A DNA stretch of 64,000 nucleotides from Caldicellulosiruptor obsidiansis OB47. GTDB taxonomy: Bacteria > Bacillota > Thermoanaerobacteria > Caldicellulosiruptorales > Caldicellulosiruptoraceae. Below the pieces are notes generated by a model that saw only the letters and a list, made by a program, of their open reading frames with translations, was not told the DNA's origin and searched no databases. Each line of letters starts with the position of its first letter. Within the stretch, counting starts at the first letter, position 1. The stretch covers positions 1,744,001 to 1,808,000 of the forward strand of contig NC_014392.1 in the NCBI RefSeq assembly GCF_000145215.1. The letters run 5' to 3'. Shown in pieces: positions 1 through 9,448 of this stretch. The translations under genes were made by a program, and so were the position numbers.

Positions 1-2485
1 GTGATTGAGCCTTTTCAGATGAAGATGTAGATGTCTTTTCTTTTTTGACTATTACTGTATTTTCATCAACAAAGTCCACTATAAACTCGTCACCCTGCTT
101 TATCTTCCCTTCCAATATAGCCTCTGAAATCTTGTCTTCCACCATGGTCTGAATTGCACGTTTTAGTGGTCTTGCACCAAATACAGGATCAAATCCTTTT
201 TTGGCAATTGCTTCTATTAATGCTGGGGTAAACTCTGCATAATACTCACTTGCTTTTATTCTCTCCTGCAAGTTTTTCAGCATTATCTCTACAATCTTTT
301 TAACATCCTCTTCGTCAAGTGGATGGAAGACTATTATCTCATCAATTCTGTTCAAAAACTCTGGTCTGAAAGTTTTCTTAAGCTCAGCCATGACATTTTC
401 TTTTATTCTCTCATATGTCTTTTGTTTTTCGTCCTCCGAAGTTGAAAATCCTAACTTTTTAGGGTTTGTAATGAGGTTTGCACCTATGTTAGATGTCATG
501 ATAATAACAGTGTTTCTAAAACTTACCGTTCTTCCCTGAGAGTCTGTAAGTCTTCCATCGTCAAGTATCTGCAAAAGCAGGTTGAAAACATCAGGGTGCG
601 CTTTTTCTATCTCGTCAAACAGCACAACAGAGTAAGGTCTTCTTCTAACCTTTTCTGTGAGCTGACCACCTTCTTCATACCCAACATAGCCTGGAGGTGA
701 ACCAATGAGCTTTGACACATTGAACTTTTCCATATACTCCGACATATCGATTCTTATCATAGCATCTTCTGTGCCAAACAGTGCCTCTGCCAAAGCCCGT
801 GCAAGCTCTGTTTTACCAACACCAGTAGGTCCAAGGAAGATAAATGAACCAATTGGTCTTTTCGGGTCTTTGAGCCCAACTCTTCCTCGTCTTATAGCTC
901 GTGCAACAGCTTTGACAGCCTCATCCTGACCAACAACTCGTCTGTGCAAAACCTCTTCAAGCTTTAAAAGTCTTTCAGACTCATCTTCGGTAAGTTTATT
1001 TACCGGAATTCCTGTCCAGCTTGATACAATGTATGCAATGTCATCTTCTGTAACAATTGGCTGTGTCTTTTGCTGGTCATTTGTCCATGAATTTTTGATC
1101 TTTTCAAGTTCCTGACGAAGCTTCATTATTTCATCTCTTATCTTTGCAGCTTTTTCATACTCCTGAAGCCTTATAGCCTCTTCTTTTTCCTTCTCAAGTT
1201 TTTCAATCTTCTCTTCAAACTCCTTCACATGCGGTGGCAAAGTGTACATTCTGAGTCTCACTCTTGATGCAGCCTCATCAATAAGGTCAATTGCTTTGTC
1301 CGGCAAGTATCTATCTGTAATATATTTCGTAGACAGCTCAACAGCAGCTTTTATAGCCTCATCAGTTATCTTTACTCCATGATGAGCTTCGTATTTGTCT
1401 CTAAGCCCTTTTAAAATCTGTATAGCCTCTTCAGGTGTTGGCTCACCTACCAAAATTGGCTGGAATCTTCGCTCCAGTGCAGCGTCCTTTTCTATGTGTT
1501 TTCTGTACTCATCAAGAGTTGTTGCACCAATGACCTGTATCTCACCGCGTGCAAGAGCAGGTTTTAAGATGTTTGACGCATCAATTGCACCTTCTGCAGC
1601 ACCAGCACCAATTATAGTGTGCATCTCATCAATAAACAGAATTACATTTCCTGCTTTTCGAACCTCTTCCATAGCTTTTTTGAGCCTTTCTTCAAACTCT
1701 CCTCTGAACTTTGACCCTGCAACCATAGCAGAAAGGTCTAAAGCCACAACCCTTTTATTCCTCAAAAGTTCAGGAACATTTCCTTCAACAATCTTCTGTG
1801 CAAGCCCTTCAACAATAGCAGTCTTACCAACACCCGGCTCACCAATCAAGCACGGGTTGTTCTTTGTTCTTCTTGACAAAATCTGGATGACTCTTTCTAT
1901 CTCCTTTTCACGGCCAATTACAGGGTCAATTTTGCCCTCGAGCGCAAGCTGGGTAAGGTCTCTGCTAAACTGATTCAATGTTGGAGTGTTCTGTGTTTGG
2001 AAATTGATCTGCTGCTGAGGAGATACACCACCAACATTTTTTGCATCCTCGTTCAAAAGCTTCATGATCTCTTCAAAAAGTCTCTGCGGGTCAACACCAA
2101 GATCCATCAAAATCCTGACAGCAACACTTTCACCTTCTCTCATTATAGCAAGTAGTATATGTTCTGTACTGATATAACTGCTGCCAAGCCTTCGCGCTTC
2201 CATGAAGGCAATCTCAAATACTCTTTTTGTCCTCGGGGTAAAACCTGTTGGTGGCTGGGGAAGCTGATAGTCACCCCGTCCAATCAGTTCTTCAATTTCA
2301 TCAATCACCTTTTCTTCAGTGACACCTTGACTGTGTAAAACCCTTGCTGCAATGCCGCCACCTTCTCTTATAAGTCCCAAAAGCAAGTGCTCTGTTCCAA
2401 CATAGTTATGGCCAAGCTCGGCAGCAGCCTGCTGCGCAAGCATTATTGCTTTCTCAGCTCTTTCTGTAAACCTTCCTTGAAACAT
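1..2485 (-). CDS. clpC: ATP-dependent Clp protease ATP-binding subunit ClpC (3' end outside window)
   Basis: HSP100 AAA+ unfoldase that feeds substrates, including McsB-phosphorylated proteins, to ClpP in the cytoplasm. About 828 codons are visible, close to full ClpC length, and no stop occurs before position 1. The protein starts [14 protein letters not shown] after a GGGAGG ribosome binding site. The order is a double Clp-N repeat (about residues 1-145), a first AAA module with Walker A GEPGVGKT near residue 210, a coiled M-domain/UVR-like segment ([12 protein letters not shown]), and a second AAA module with GPTGVGKT near residue 550. The C-terminal tail is Ser/Thr/Lys-rich. It is the last visible gene of the ctsR-mcsA-mcsB-clpC operon, 14 bp after mcsB. 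ClpC rather than ClpB or ClpE is supported by this operon and by the M-domain. Confidence 0.96.
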   Translation of the reverse strand, partial: MFQGRFTERAEKAIMLAQQAAAELGHNYVGTEHLLLGLIREGGGIAARVLHSQGVTEEKVIDEIEELIGRGDYQLPQPPTGFTPRTKRVFEIAFMEARRLGSSYISTEHILLAIMREGESVAVRILMDLGVDPQRLFEEIMKLLNEDAKNVGGVSPQQQINFQTQNTPTLNQFSRDLTQLALEGKIDPVIGREKEIERVIQILSRRTKNNPCLIGEPGVGKTAIVEGLAQKIVEGNVPELLRNKRVVALDLSAMVAGSKFRGEFEERLKKAMEEVRKAGNVILFIDEMHTIIGAGAAEGAIDASNILKPALARGEIQVIGATTLDEYRKHIEKDAALERRFQPILVGEPTPEEAIQILKGLRDKYEAHHGVKITDEAIKAAVELSTKYITDRYLPDKAIDLIDEAASRVRLRMYTLPPHVKEFEEKIEKLEKEKEEAIRLQEYEKAAKIRDEIMKLRQELEKIKNSWTNDQQKTQPIVTEDDIAYIVSSWTGIPVNKLTEDESERLLKLEEVLHRRVVGQDEAVKAVARAIRRGRVGLKDPKRPIGSFIFLGPTGVGKTELARALAEALFGTEDAMIRIDMSEYMEKFNVSKLIGSPPGYVGYEEGGQLTEKVRRRPYSVVLFDEIEKAHPDVFNLLLQILDDGRLTDSQGRTVSFRNTVIIMTSNIGANLITNPKKLGFSTSEDEKQKTYERIKENVMAELKKTFRPEFLNRIDEIIVFHPLDEEDVKKIVEIMLKNLQERIKASEYYAEFTPALIEAIAKKGFDPVFGARPLKRAIQTMVEDKISEAILEGKIKQGDEFIVDFVDENTVIVKKEKTSTSSSEKAQS

Positions 2486-2499
2486 ATTAATCTACCTCC

Positions 2500-3486
2500 C
2501 TATTCTAAAATTTTTCTTATGAGTTCTGCTCTTTTTATGTCTCTTTCTTCCGGTGTCATTTCCCTGCCAAAGTAGTCTTGGATAATAGCAGGCTGAATTA
2601 AATTCAAAAGCACATCCAGGTTATCGATTGTTGTCTCCTTTATTATCCCCATACTGATACCCATTCTCACATCAGATATGAGTTTTAAAGCTTCGTTTGA
2701 AGAGATATTCCTTGCATATTTCAAAATTCCATAAGCTCTGTAGACCTTGTCTTCAACAAAAGCTCTGTTTTCGCTCAAAAGCCTCAACCTTGCTTGCTGT
2801 TCCTGCTCTATTATCTGGTTTGTAATTGAAATTACATTTGCTATAATGTCTTCTTCAGGCTGTCCTAAAGTTATCTGATTAGAAATCTGATACAGGTTCC
2901 CTGCAGCCTCACTTCCCTCACCATAAAATCCTCTTACTGCAATACCCAGCTTTGTTATTGTATCAATAATTCCTTTCATGTACCCCAGAAGTGTCAGGGC
3001 AGGAAGATGAAGCATAAAAGATGCTCTCAAGCCTGTTCCAACATTTGTAGGACATGAAGTAAGATATCCCCATGTTTCATCATAAGCATAAGGAAGATGT
3101 TGTTCTAAAAAATCATCAATTCTGTTTGCATCTTCCCATGCTTTTTGTATTTGCTGTCCCCTGTAAAGAACCTGAATCCTCAAATGGTCTTCTTCATTTA
3201 TCATAATACTGATGTTCTCATTTTGGTCAATTGCTACAGCGCTTTTTATTTTTGAGGACGCAAGTGCAGGAGATATCAAATGCTTTTCTATCAATACCTG
3301 ACGTTTTATAAGAGGTAGTTTTTTCATCTCTAAAAAGTCAAAATGATACTGTTTATTTTGCATAATCACATTTCTTACCCTGTCTATAACATTTGCGGCA
3401 TCATAGTCATTCATCTTTATTGGAAAAGGTATATCAGAAAGATTTCTTGCAAGTCTTATCCTACTTGTAATAACAATATCATTCAT
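2500..3486 (-). CDS. mcsB: Protein arginine kinase McsB
   Basis: Phosphagen-kinase-fold enzyme that phosphorylates arginines on proteins, including CtsR, and so marks them for ClpCP. The 328-residue length fits the family, which lacks the N-terminal domain of creatine kinases. The start MNDIVITSRIRLARNLSDIP carries the nucleotide-binding arginines. The motif MINEEDHLRIQ lies at about 95-105, and the catalytic-loop CPTNVGTGLRAS begins at about 145. It starts 9 bp after mcsA ends and is followed 14 bp later by clpC, so it is cotranscribed. Members of this operon are classically repressed by CtsR; the matching operator is upstream of ctsR. Confidence 0.96.
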   Translation of the reverse strand: MNDIVITSRIRLARNLSDIPFPIKMNDYDAANVIDRVRNVIMQNKQYHFDFLEMKKLPLIKRQVLIEKHLISPALASSKIKSAVAIDQNENISIMINEEDHLRIQVLYRGQQIQKAWEDANRIDDFLEQHLPYAYDETWGYLTSCPTNVGTGLRASFMLHLPALTLLGYMKGIIDTITKLGIAVRGFYGEGSEAAGNLYQISNQITLGQPEEDIIANVISITNQIIEQEQQARLRLLSENRAFVEDKVYRAYGILKYARNISSNEALKLISDVRMGISMGIIKETTIDNLDVLLNLIQPAIIQDYFGREMTPEERDIKRAELIRKILE

Positions 3487-3495
3487 CTTAACAAA

Positions 3496-4008
3496 TCACT
3501 CCCGTGAAAGCTTTTTTTCAAGCTCTCTTATTTTATCTCTTATTCTTGCAGCCTTTTCATACTCCTCATTCTTTATAGCAACATTGAGCTCTATTTTGAG
3601 CCTGTCAATTTCTCTTTTTATTGCTATATCTTCGCCCATCTTTGTAGGGATTTTACCAACATGTTTTGTATTGCCGTGAATTCTGCGGAAAATGGGATAG
3701 AGCTTTTCTGAAAAGGAACTATAACACATAGCACAGCCAAACCTGCCAGCTCTTCTGAACTCGTCAAATGTCATCCCACAACCCTTGCATGTAAGAGCAA
3801 TCTCGAAAGAGGGCTTTAGGACCTGCGCTCCAAAAGCTGGCTCCAGTATTCCTGCCAAAAAGTTTGTTACAGAAAATGGTGCATCAAATTCTATACTGCC
3901 TTTTTGCTTTGCACAAACCTCGCAAAGATGCATCTCGGTCTTAACTCCGTTTATAATCTGGGTATAGTGTACAGTTGCCGGTCTTTTCCCACAATTTTCG
4001 CAAAGCAC
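3496..4008 (-). CDS. mcsA: McsA, zinc-binding activator of McsB
   Basis: Small zinc-finger protein that activates the McsB arginine kinase and takes part in CtsR control. The 170 residues contain four CxxC pairs (CENC and CEVC near the N terminus, CKGC and CAMC in the middle), as in McsA. A C-terminal UVR-type helical hairpin (EYEKAARIRDKIRELEKKL) resembles the segment in UvrB and ClpC. It lies between ctsR and mcsB on the same strand with short gaps, the usual operon order. The start MLCENCGKRP is the only sensible one. Confidence 0.94.
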   Translation of the reverse strand: MLCENCGKRPATVHYTQIINGVKTEMHLCEVCAKQKGSIEFDAPFSVTNFLAGILEPAFGAQVLKPSFEIALTCKGCGMTFDEFRRAGRFGCAMCYSSFSEKLYPIFRRIHGNTKHVGKIPTKMGEDIAIKREIDRLKIELNVAIKNEEYEKAARIRDKIRELEKKLSRE

Positions 4009-4051
4009 GATCTCTCACCGTCCTTTAAAAAGAAAAGCTTTCATTTAAATA

Positions 4052-4510
4052 TTACCCATTCATAAGAGAAATTATCATTGCTTTTAGAATTAACATTCTG
4101 AGCGTATCTTTCAATGGCTGATTCACCGGCAATGTTTTATCATTGAGCGCAGCTTTCATTATACTTGCTTCCCTTTTTGATATTGCACCATTTTCAAGTA
4201 AGCACTCAACAATTTCGTTTGCCTGGTGCTGACTTACAGGTGAGTTTATATTGTTCAGAATATTTTCAAGCAAGTTAGAAGAATTTTCAAACTTGACTTT
4301 TACAATTCTAATAGACCCGCCACCACCACGTTTACTTTCAATGTAATACCCTCTTTCAATAGTAAACCTGGTGGAAAGCACATAATTTATCTGAGATGGT
4401 GCACAGTTGAAAAAGTTTGCAAGCTCATTTCTCTGAATTTCAACCTCACCATCTTTTTTTTCAATAAGTTGTTTGATAAACTCCTCAATGATGTCAGAAA
4501 GCCTCGGCAT
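4052..4510 (-). CDS. ctsR: CtsR, class III stress-gene repressor
   Basis: Winged-helix dimeric repressor of clp genes. I chose the internal start MPRLSDIIEEFIKQL, giving 152 residues, the usual CtsR length. It has a GGGGTGG ribosome binding site, whereas the longer frame opens inside the promoter/operator region. The region FFNCAPSQINYVLSTRFT followed by GYYIESKRGGGGSIRIVK is the DNA-binding domain with its glycine-rich wing. The C-terminal part is the dimerisation domain that McsB targets. It is the first gene of the operon and is preceded by a clear CtsR box, so it is autoregulated. Confidence 0.95.
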   Translation of the reverse strand: MPRLSDIIEEFIKQLIEKKDGEVEIQRNELANFFNCAPSQINYVLSTRFTIERGYYIESKRGGGGSIRIVKVKFENSSNLLENILNNINSPVSQHQANEIVECLLENGAISKREASIMKAALNDKTLPVNQPLKDTLRMLILKAMIISLMNG

Positions 4511-4542
4511 AAAAATTCCACCCCGCTTACTACCCAGCTGAC

Positions 4543-4559
4543 TTTGACTATCTTTGACC
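4543..4559 (-). promoter_or_regulatory. CtsR operator
   Basis: On the minus strand the sequence reads GGTCAAAGATAGTCAAA. This matches the direct heptad repeat known for CtsR (GGTCAAA, 3-nt spacer, GGTCAAA) with one mismatch. It lies just downstream of a promoter-like sequence and 33 bp before the ctsR start, where bound repressor would block transcription. Confidence 0.9.
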
Positions 4560-4569
4560 TTACAAATAT

Positions 4570-4598
4570 ATTTTAATATATTTTTCTTTGAAATGCAA
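4570..4598 (-). promoter_or_regulatory. Putative sigma-A promoter of the ctsR operon
   Basis: TTGCAT, 17-nt spacer, TAAAAT on the minus strand. The start of transcription would fall next to the CtsR box. This is assigned by pattern and position only. Confidence 0.6.
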
Positions 4599-4609
4599 TA
4601 CATTTTTTC

Positions 4610-4639
4610 TTGTTAAGGTGTAAAAAAATATATTATAAT
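4610..4639 (+). promoter_or_regulatory. Putative promoter of the deacetylase gene
   Basis: TTGTTA, 18-nt spacer, perfect TATAAT, 40 bp before the TTG start of the deacetylase gene and divergent from the ctsR promoter. Confidence 0.55.
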
Positions 4640-4679
4640 CTTTTGTATAAAATGCTCGCATGAAAGGAAAGAAAAAAGG

Positions 4680-5582
4680 TTGAACCTCAAAAAGGCAGCG
4701 TATGTATCTTTTTTAATTGTTTTCGCTTTATCTTTATTTCTTATATCTTGGCATATAAGCAAAAACTTTTTTTCAGCAACAATTTTAAAACAAAATCATA
4801 CTTACGTTCAAGAAGAAAAGATTAAGAATCTTGAAAAACCAAAAACTTCACAGAACCAAAAATTAGTTAAAAACGATATAAATAAAAATGACAATATGAA
4901 AAATATTATCAATTCTCAAAGTAAAGATGTAAAAGCCGAAAAGCAAGAAAAAAATGAAAAAATCATTTATCTTACTATTGATGACGGTCCTTCACCTGTT
5001 ACACCTTTAATACTTAAAATCCTAGATAAAGAGAAAATTAAAGCCACATTCTTTGTTGTTGGCTCAAATTGTATAAAGTATCCACAATACTTAAAAGAAA
5101 TCTATCAGAAAGGTCATTTGATAGGAAATCACTCATATTCTCATAATTACAAATATATATATAAAGATTTTAATCATTTTGTTGAAGACTTCAAAAAGGC
5201 ACAAGATACAATATATAAAATTACAGGAATAAAACCTAAATATTACAGATTCCCCGGTGGGTCATTAAATAGAGTTTCAACTCAAATTAAAAAATTCCTT
5301 GACACAAACCAAATTGTTTACATCGACTGGAATGCAATTACTGGAGACTCAAACAAAAATCATGAAAAGCTTTCTCCCAGTCAAATATTAAAAATTACAA
5401 TCTCCACAGCTCACAAAAGAAATGAAGTTGTTCTACTGATGCATGACAGCTTATCTAAGAAGAACGTCATTGAAGTTCTGCCAAGTATAATTAGAACTTT
5501 TAAAAAACAGGGCTATAAATTTGAAACAGTTGATAAAATGCAAAGACCAATTCAATTTAAAATAAAAGCCGCATCACATTGA
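4680..5582 (+). CDS. Membrane-anchored polysaccharide deacetylase (NodB/CE4 fold)
   Basis: Probable metal-dependent deacetylase acting on peptidoglycan or another N-acetylated surface polysaccharide. The 300-residue protein has an N-terminal hydrophobic anchor (about residues 8-24) and a Lys/Asn-rich stalk. The CE4 domain shows motif 1 TIDDGP, motif 2 HSYSH, motif 3 RFPGG, the DWNAITGD segment and the LLMHDS motif, so the metal and catalytic residues are present. I use the TTG start because the ATG 20 bp upstream is in a frame that stops at once. The gene is monocistronic, and its stop codon lies inside the stem of a terminator shared with the next, convergent gene. The exact substrate is not determined. 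Confidence 0.88.
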   Translation: MNLKKAAYVSFLIVFALSLFLISWHISKNFFSATILKQNHTYVQEEKIKNLEKPKTSQNQKLVKNDINKNDNMKNIINSQSKDVKAEKQEKNEKIIYLTIDDGPSPVTPLILKILDKEKIKATFFVVGSNCIKYPQYLKEIYQKGHLIGNHSYSHNYKYIYKDFNHFVEDFKKAQDTIYKITGIKPKYYRFPGGSLNRVSTQIKKFLDTNQIVYIDWNAITGDSNKNHEKLSPSQILKITISTAHKRNEVVLLMHDSLSKKNVIEVLPSIIRTFKKQGYKFETVDKMQRPIQFKIKAASH

Positions 5583-5592
5583 TGCGGCTTTT
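5564..5592. terminator. Bidirectional intrinsic terminator
   Basis: Perfect 13-bp stem (AAAAGCCGCATCA / TGATGCGGCTTTT) with a 3-nt loop and T-rich flanks on both sides. It serves the convergent deacetylase and zinc-ribbon genes. Confidence 0.85.
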
Positions 5593-5624
5593 AACTTCCC
5601 CATTTTTATTTAAACCTGCAGTGG

Positions 5625-5921
5625 TTATCTTGCTGCTTTTATCTTGGAGAAACAATCACTGCAGTATATGGGTCTGTCGTTTCTGGGTCTGAACGGAACC
5701 TTTGTCTCTTTTCCACAAGCACTGCATACTGCATCGTAAAGTTCACGTCTCTGTGTTTGTCTACCTTCTCTTCTTTGCATAGCTTTTCTCTGGTCTCTGC
5801 ACTCTTTGCATCTTGTTGGTTCGTTCTTGAACCCCTTCTGCGCGTAAAATTCCTGTTCACCCGCTGTGAACACAAACTCTCTTCCGCAATCCTTGCAAAC
5901 TAAAACCTTGTCTTGATACAT
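5625..5921 (-). CDS. Small zinc-ribbon protein with four CxxC motifs
   Basis: A 98-residue protein with CKDC and CKEC forming one zinc ribbon and CSAC and CSDC forming a second, separated by a basic stretch. It resembles the conserved CxxC-x17-CxxC small zinc-ribbon proteins common in Firmicutes, whose role is unknown. Binding of nucleic acid or protein is plausible from the zinc ribbons and basic residues, but this is inference. It is convergent with the deacetylase gene and ends at the shared terminator. Confidence 0.75.
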   Translation of the reverse strand: MYQDKVLVCKDCGREFVFTAGEQEFYAQKGFKNEPTRCKECRDQRKAMQRREGRQTQRRELYDAVCSACGKETKVPFRPRNDRPIYCSDCFSKIKAAR

Positions 5922-6048
5922 TCTAAAATTCCCCTCACTTCATGGATTTAGATTTTTCTGACGCCCATTGTTCCCTTGCCGAACAACTAACGTCTTTTTA
6001 ATTATAACCCCATTTTAGCATTTTGTAAATAGCAAATTAAAAAATTTT

Positions 6049-8133
6049 TTACTCCTCTTCTTCCTCCTGCATTGAAGCCTTAGCTGCCTCTATTACCTTT
6101 TGGGCAATATGGCTCGGCACCTCTTCATACCTTGCAAACTCCATGGAAAAATATCCTCTTCCCTGTGTCATAGACCTGAGATCTGTTGCGTATTTGAACA
6201 TCTCTGCAAGAGGAACCTCTGCCAAAATCTCTTCTAAGTGATTATCAAGCGGCTGCATACCTAGAACTCTTCCTCTTCGCCTGTTCAAATCCCCCATAAT
6301 ATCACCTGTGTAGTCTTGCGGAACTACAACCTTTACATTCATGATAGGTTCTAAAAGCACCGGGTTTGCCTGCGCAAGACCCTTTTTGAATGCCAATGAT
6401 GTTGCAACTTTGAACGCAAGCTCTGATGAGTCAACTGGATGATATGATCCGTCAACCAAGGTTGCCTTCAAATTCATAACAGGATAGCCTGCAAGTACAC
6501 CCTTTTTAATACACTCTCTCAGACCCTTTTCAACAGCAGGAATATATTGCTTTGGGACAGCTCCGCCAAATATCTTCTCTTCAAAAACTAAGTCTTCTTC
6601 CGGGCTTGGTTCAAACTCAATAAAAACATGCCCATACTGACCATGCCCACCTGTTTGTTTCTTGTACTTGCCTTCACTTTTTACTTTTTTTCTGATAGTT
6701 TCTCGATATGGAACTTTTGGATCAGACAAGACAACTGAAACGCCAAATTTGTTTTTAAGCTTGCTGACGATCACATCTATGTGCATTTCACCAATACCAT
6801 AGATGATGTTTTGACCAGTCTCATTATTCTTTTCTATCCTGAAAGTGAGGTCCTCTTCCATAAGCCTGTGAAGACCGTTTGAAATCTTTTCCTCATCGCC
6901 TTTTGTCTTTGGCTCAATTGCAAGCATAAGCCAGGGACGTGGAAAATCAATTTCTTCTAACATGATAGGTCTTGACTGCTCGCACAGGGTTGAGTTTGTC
7001 AGAGTAGATTGGAGCTTTGTCACAACACCAATGTCACCTGCAACAAGCTCTGATACAGGAATCTGTTTTTTGCCTCTTATAATGTATATCTGGGAAATCT
7101 TTTCTGGCTTTTCAGACATGGTATTAAACAAGGTCATCTCTGGCTTTAGAACACCGCTTATCACTTTCAGATATGAAATCCTGCCAACAAACGGGTCAGC
7201 AACTGTTTTGAACACAAAAGCACAGACAGGCTGGTTTTTGTCAACCTTTATATTTAATTCACTTCCATTTTTCGTATCCTTTGCTTTATACTGCTTTGTA
7301 TCAGCTGCTGGCAAGAGTTTACAGATGCTGTCCAAAAGTTCTCTTACCCCAAGGTTCTTGGCAGCACAGCCACATAATATGGGAAAGACTGACCTTTGTT
7401 TTATCCCTTCGCTAAGTCCCCTGTAAATTTCATCCTCAGAAATTTCTTCTCCTGCAAAATACTTTTCCATAAGATTTTCATCATTTTCAACCGAATCTTC
7501 TATTAAAGCATTTCTTATCTCCTCAATTTTATCACTCAACCCGCTCGGAACTTCTATTTCCTTTGCGGTGTTATCTTCATACCTGTAAGCTCTTTTTGAA
7601 ATCACATCAACAAAGCCAATAAACTTTCCATTTTCCATTATTGGATACTGAATTGGGATTGCTTTTGGTGTTAAAACCTGATTAATTCTATCTACTACCT
7701 TTTCAAAATTGGCATTTTCCTCATCCATCTTGTTGACAAATATGAGCACTGGAAGTCCATGCTTTTGAGCAAGCTCCCATGCCTTTTCAGTACCAACCTG
7801 CACACCTGTTTTTGCACTGATTACCAACACTGCAGAGTCAGCGACATGCAGCGCTTCGCATACCTCTCCAACAAAGTCAAAGTATCCCGGCGTATCAAGA
7901 ATGTTTATCTTGCAGTCCCGCCACTCAATAGGTTCTACTGTCATTGAAATTGAGATTCGTCTTTTTATCTCCTCCGGGTCAAAGTCTGAGGTAGTTGTAC
8001 CATCTTCTATCCTTCCCATTCTGTCAATACACTTTGCGGCAAATAACATACTCTCTGTTAGGATTGTTTTTCCGTCCCCCCCGTGACCAAGTAAAACCAC
8101 ATTTTTTACATACTGTGGCGCATAGTCTTTCAT
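6049..8133 (-). CDS. EF-G-like translational GTPase (EF-G paralogue)
   Basis: A 694-residue protein with the complete five-domain EF-G plan. The P-loop is GHGGDGKT rather than the GHVDAGKT of canonical EF-G. G2/G3 include RISISMTVEP and DTPGYFDF, and NKMD is G4. Domain IV has YGHVFIEF and the C-terminal domain has RRGRVLGMQP. The altered P-loop, the acidic EEEEE tail and the lack of neighbouring rpsL/rpsG/tuf genes point to the non-essential EF-G2-like group rather than to fusA. Its cellular role is not settled. It is transcribed alone and divergently from the HD-GYP gene. Confidence 0.88.
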   Translation of the reverse strand: MKDYAPQYVKNVVLLGHGGDGKTILTESMLFAAKCIDRMGRIEDGTTTSDFDPEEIKRRISISMTVEPIEWRDCKINILDTPGYFDFVGEVCEALHVADSAVLVISAKTGVQVGTEKAWELAQKHGLPVLIFVNKMDEENANFEKVVDRINQVLTPKAIPIQYPIMENGKFIGFVDVISKRAYRYEDNTAKEIEVPSGLSDKIEEIRNALIEDSVENDENLMEKYFAGEEISEDEIYRGLSEGIKQRSVFPILCGCAAKNLGVRELLDSICKLLPAADTKQYKAKDTKNGSELNIKVDKNQPVCAFVFKTVADPFVGRISYLKVISGVLKPEMTLFNTMSEKPEKISQIYIIRGKKQIPVSELVAGDIGVVTKLQSTLTNSTLCEQSRPIMLEEIDFPRPWLMLAIEPKTKGDEEKISNGLHRLMEEDLTFRIEKNNETGQNIIYGIGEMHIDVIVSKLKNKFGVSVVLSDPKVPYRETIRKKVKSEGKYKKQTGGHGQYGHVFIEFEPSPEEDLVFEEKIFGGAVPKQYIPAVEKGLRECIKKGVLAGYPVMNLKATLVDGSYHPVDSSELAFKVATSLAFKKGLAQANPVLLEPIMNVKVVVPQDYTGDIMGDLNRRRGRVLGMQPLDNHLEEILAEVPLAEMFKYATDLRSMTQGRGYFSMEFARYEEVPSHIAQKVIEAAKASMQEEEEE

Positions 8134-8257
8134 ACAGGCATTCCCCCTTGTAAATCAAAAAGATTTTAAATTTATGGATGATAAATAAGATATTCTACAA
8201 TGATTCTAAAAATCCTTTTACTACTTTACTAATCTTTTCAGAAAAAATTTGAAAAAA

Positions 8258-8287
8258 TTCTTGTATGAGCTTGAGATATGGTATAAT
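8258..8287 (+). promoter_or_regulatory. Putative extended -10 promoter of the HD-GYP gene
   Basis: TGGTATAAT (extended -10) with TTCTTG 18 nt upstream, 108 bp before the HD-GYP start. The rest of the 262-bp divergent region is AT-rich with no other clear signal. Confidence 0.55.
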
Positions 8288-8395
8288 AATTACAATTCTT
8301 AATTCTTATTGACGTATTAAAAAATATTGCTGTAAAATTTTATTTAGAAGCATTTGTTTATTCTCATCACAAAAACAAAGGAGCTTTAAAAGCAC

Positions 8396-9448
8396 ATGAA
8401 AAAAGTGACAATTGATCAGCTTGAAGAGGGTATGAAACTCGCTCAGGATGTGTTTACTGAAAGTGGAAAGCTTTTGCTTCCAGAAGGATTTATCATCAAA
8501 CCCTCACTTATCCAAAAGCTTAAAGAACACAACATCGACAGCGTTTATGTAGAAGATGAAAAAGCTGAAAGTTATGTAAAAGAAGAGGTAATTTACCATG
8601 AAACCTTTGTTGCTATTCAAGACCTTATGCTGTCTGCAAAAGCAGGAGAAATTGTTGACCCATTTGTTGCAAAAGAAATTGTAAATGACATTGTGGCGCA
8701 AATAATTGAAGAAGAGGATGTGTTCTTGAGAATAGTTGGATTTAGAGATGTTGATAACTATACATATTTCCACTCTGTGGATGTAAGTATTTTTGCTGCT
8801 ATAATTGGAAAGCTTTTAGAACTTGACAGAAAACAAATAGAAGATTTGTCTTTGGCAGCACTTCTGCACGATTTTGGCAAAATGAAAATCCCCCATGAAA
8901 TATTAAATAAACCTGCAAAACTTACTGATGAAGAGTTTGAAGAGATGAAAAAACACACTATATATGGATATCAAATTGTAAAAAACATGGATGGTATTTC
9001 TGAACAGATAGCAGAAGTAGCACTTTTGCATCATGAAAGACTCGATGGGTCTGGTTATCCTCTTAAACTCAAAGGTGATAAAATACCTTTGTTTGCAAGA
9101 ATTGTAGCAATTGCAGATGTGTATGATGCTCTGACTGCAGATAGAGTTTACAAAAAGAAAATTGTGCCCACAAAGGCGGCAGATTATTTAACAAAGTATG
9201 CTGGTGTTCATTTTGACAAAGATATTGTCCAAAAGTTTTTAAAAATGGTTGTAAAATATCCGGTGGGTTGCTTTGTTATTCTAAATACTGGTGAGATCGC
9301 AATTGTGTATGAAGAAAATCCTTTCAACAAGACAAGACCAATTGTAAAAGTTGTTGCAAAAAAAGAAGGTCCACCTGTACTTAAACCTTATTTTGTGGAC
9401 CTTTCTCAAGATAATAAAAGAGAAATTATTGATGTAATTAATTATTAA
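8396..9448 (+). CDS. HD-GYP domain protein, probable c-di-GMP phosphodiesterase
   Basis: A 350-residue cytoplasmic protein. Residues 1-65 form the small N-terminal domain often found before HD-GYP (DUF3391-like). The HD-GYP domain has YFHS (His126), HD at 158-159 followed by GK, and HHERLDGSGYP at 212-222, then ADVYDALTADR. All the metal-ligand and GYP signature residues are present, so hydrolysis of c-di-GMP is predicted. In this window it would oppose the GGDEF protein encoded at 18.7 kb, and c-di-GMP-I riboswitches occur at 20.5 and 62.8 kb. Its stop codon overlaps that of the convergent tsaD gene by 3 bp. Confidence 0.9.
   Translation: MKKVTIDQLEEGMKLAQDVFTESGKLLLPEGFIIKPSLIQKLKEHNIDSVYVEDEKAESYVKEEVIYHETFVAIQDLMLSAKAGEIVDPFVAKEIVNDIVAQIIEEEDVFLRIVGFRDVDNYTYFHSVDVSIFAAIIGKLLELDRKQIEDLSLAALLHDFGKMKIPHEILNKPAKLTDEEFEEMKKHTIYGYQIVKNMDGISEQIAEVALLHHERLDGSGYPLKLKGDKIPLFARIVAIADVYDALTADRVYKKKIVPTKAADYLTKYAGVHFDKDIVQKFLKMVVKYPVGCFVILNTGEIAIVYEENPFNKTRPIVKVVAKKEGPPVLKPYFVDLSQDNKREIIDVINY

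Noticed and set aside
1395-1973. A 192-codon plus-strand frame
   Set aside because: Antisense to clpC and without a ribosome binding site or recognisable protein features.
6049-8133. Assignment as the canonical fusA
   Set aside because: The P-loop is GHGGDGKT, the gene has no ribosomal-protein or tuf neighbours, and it has an acidic tail. An EF-G paralogue fits better.
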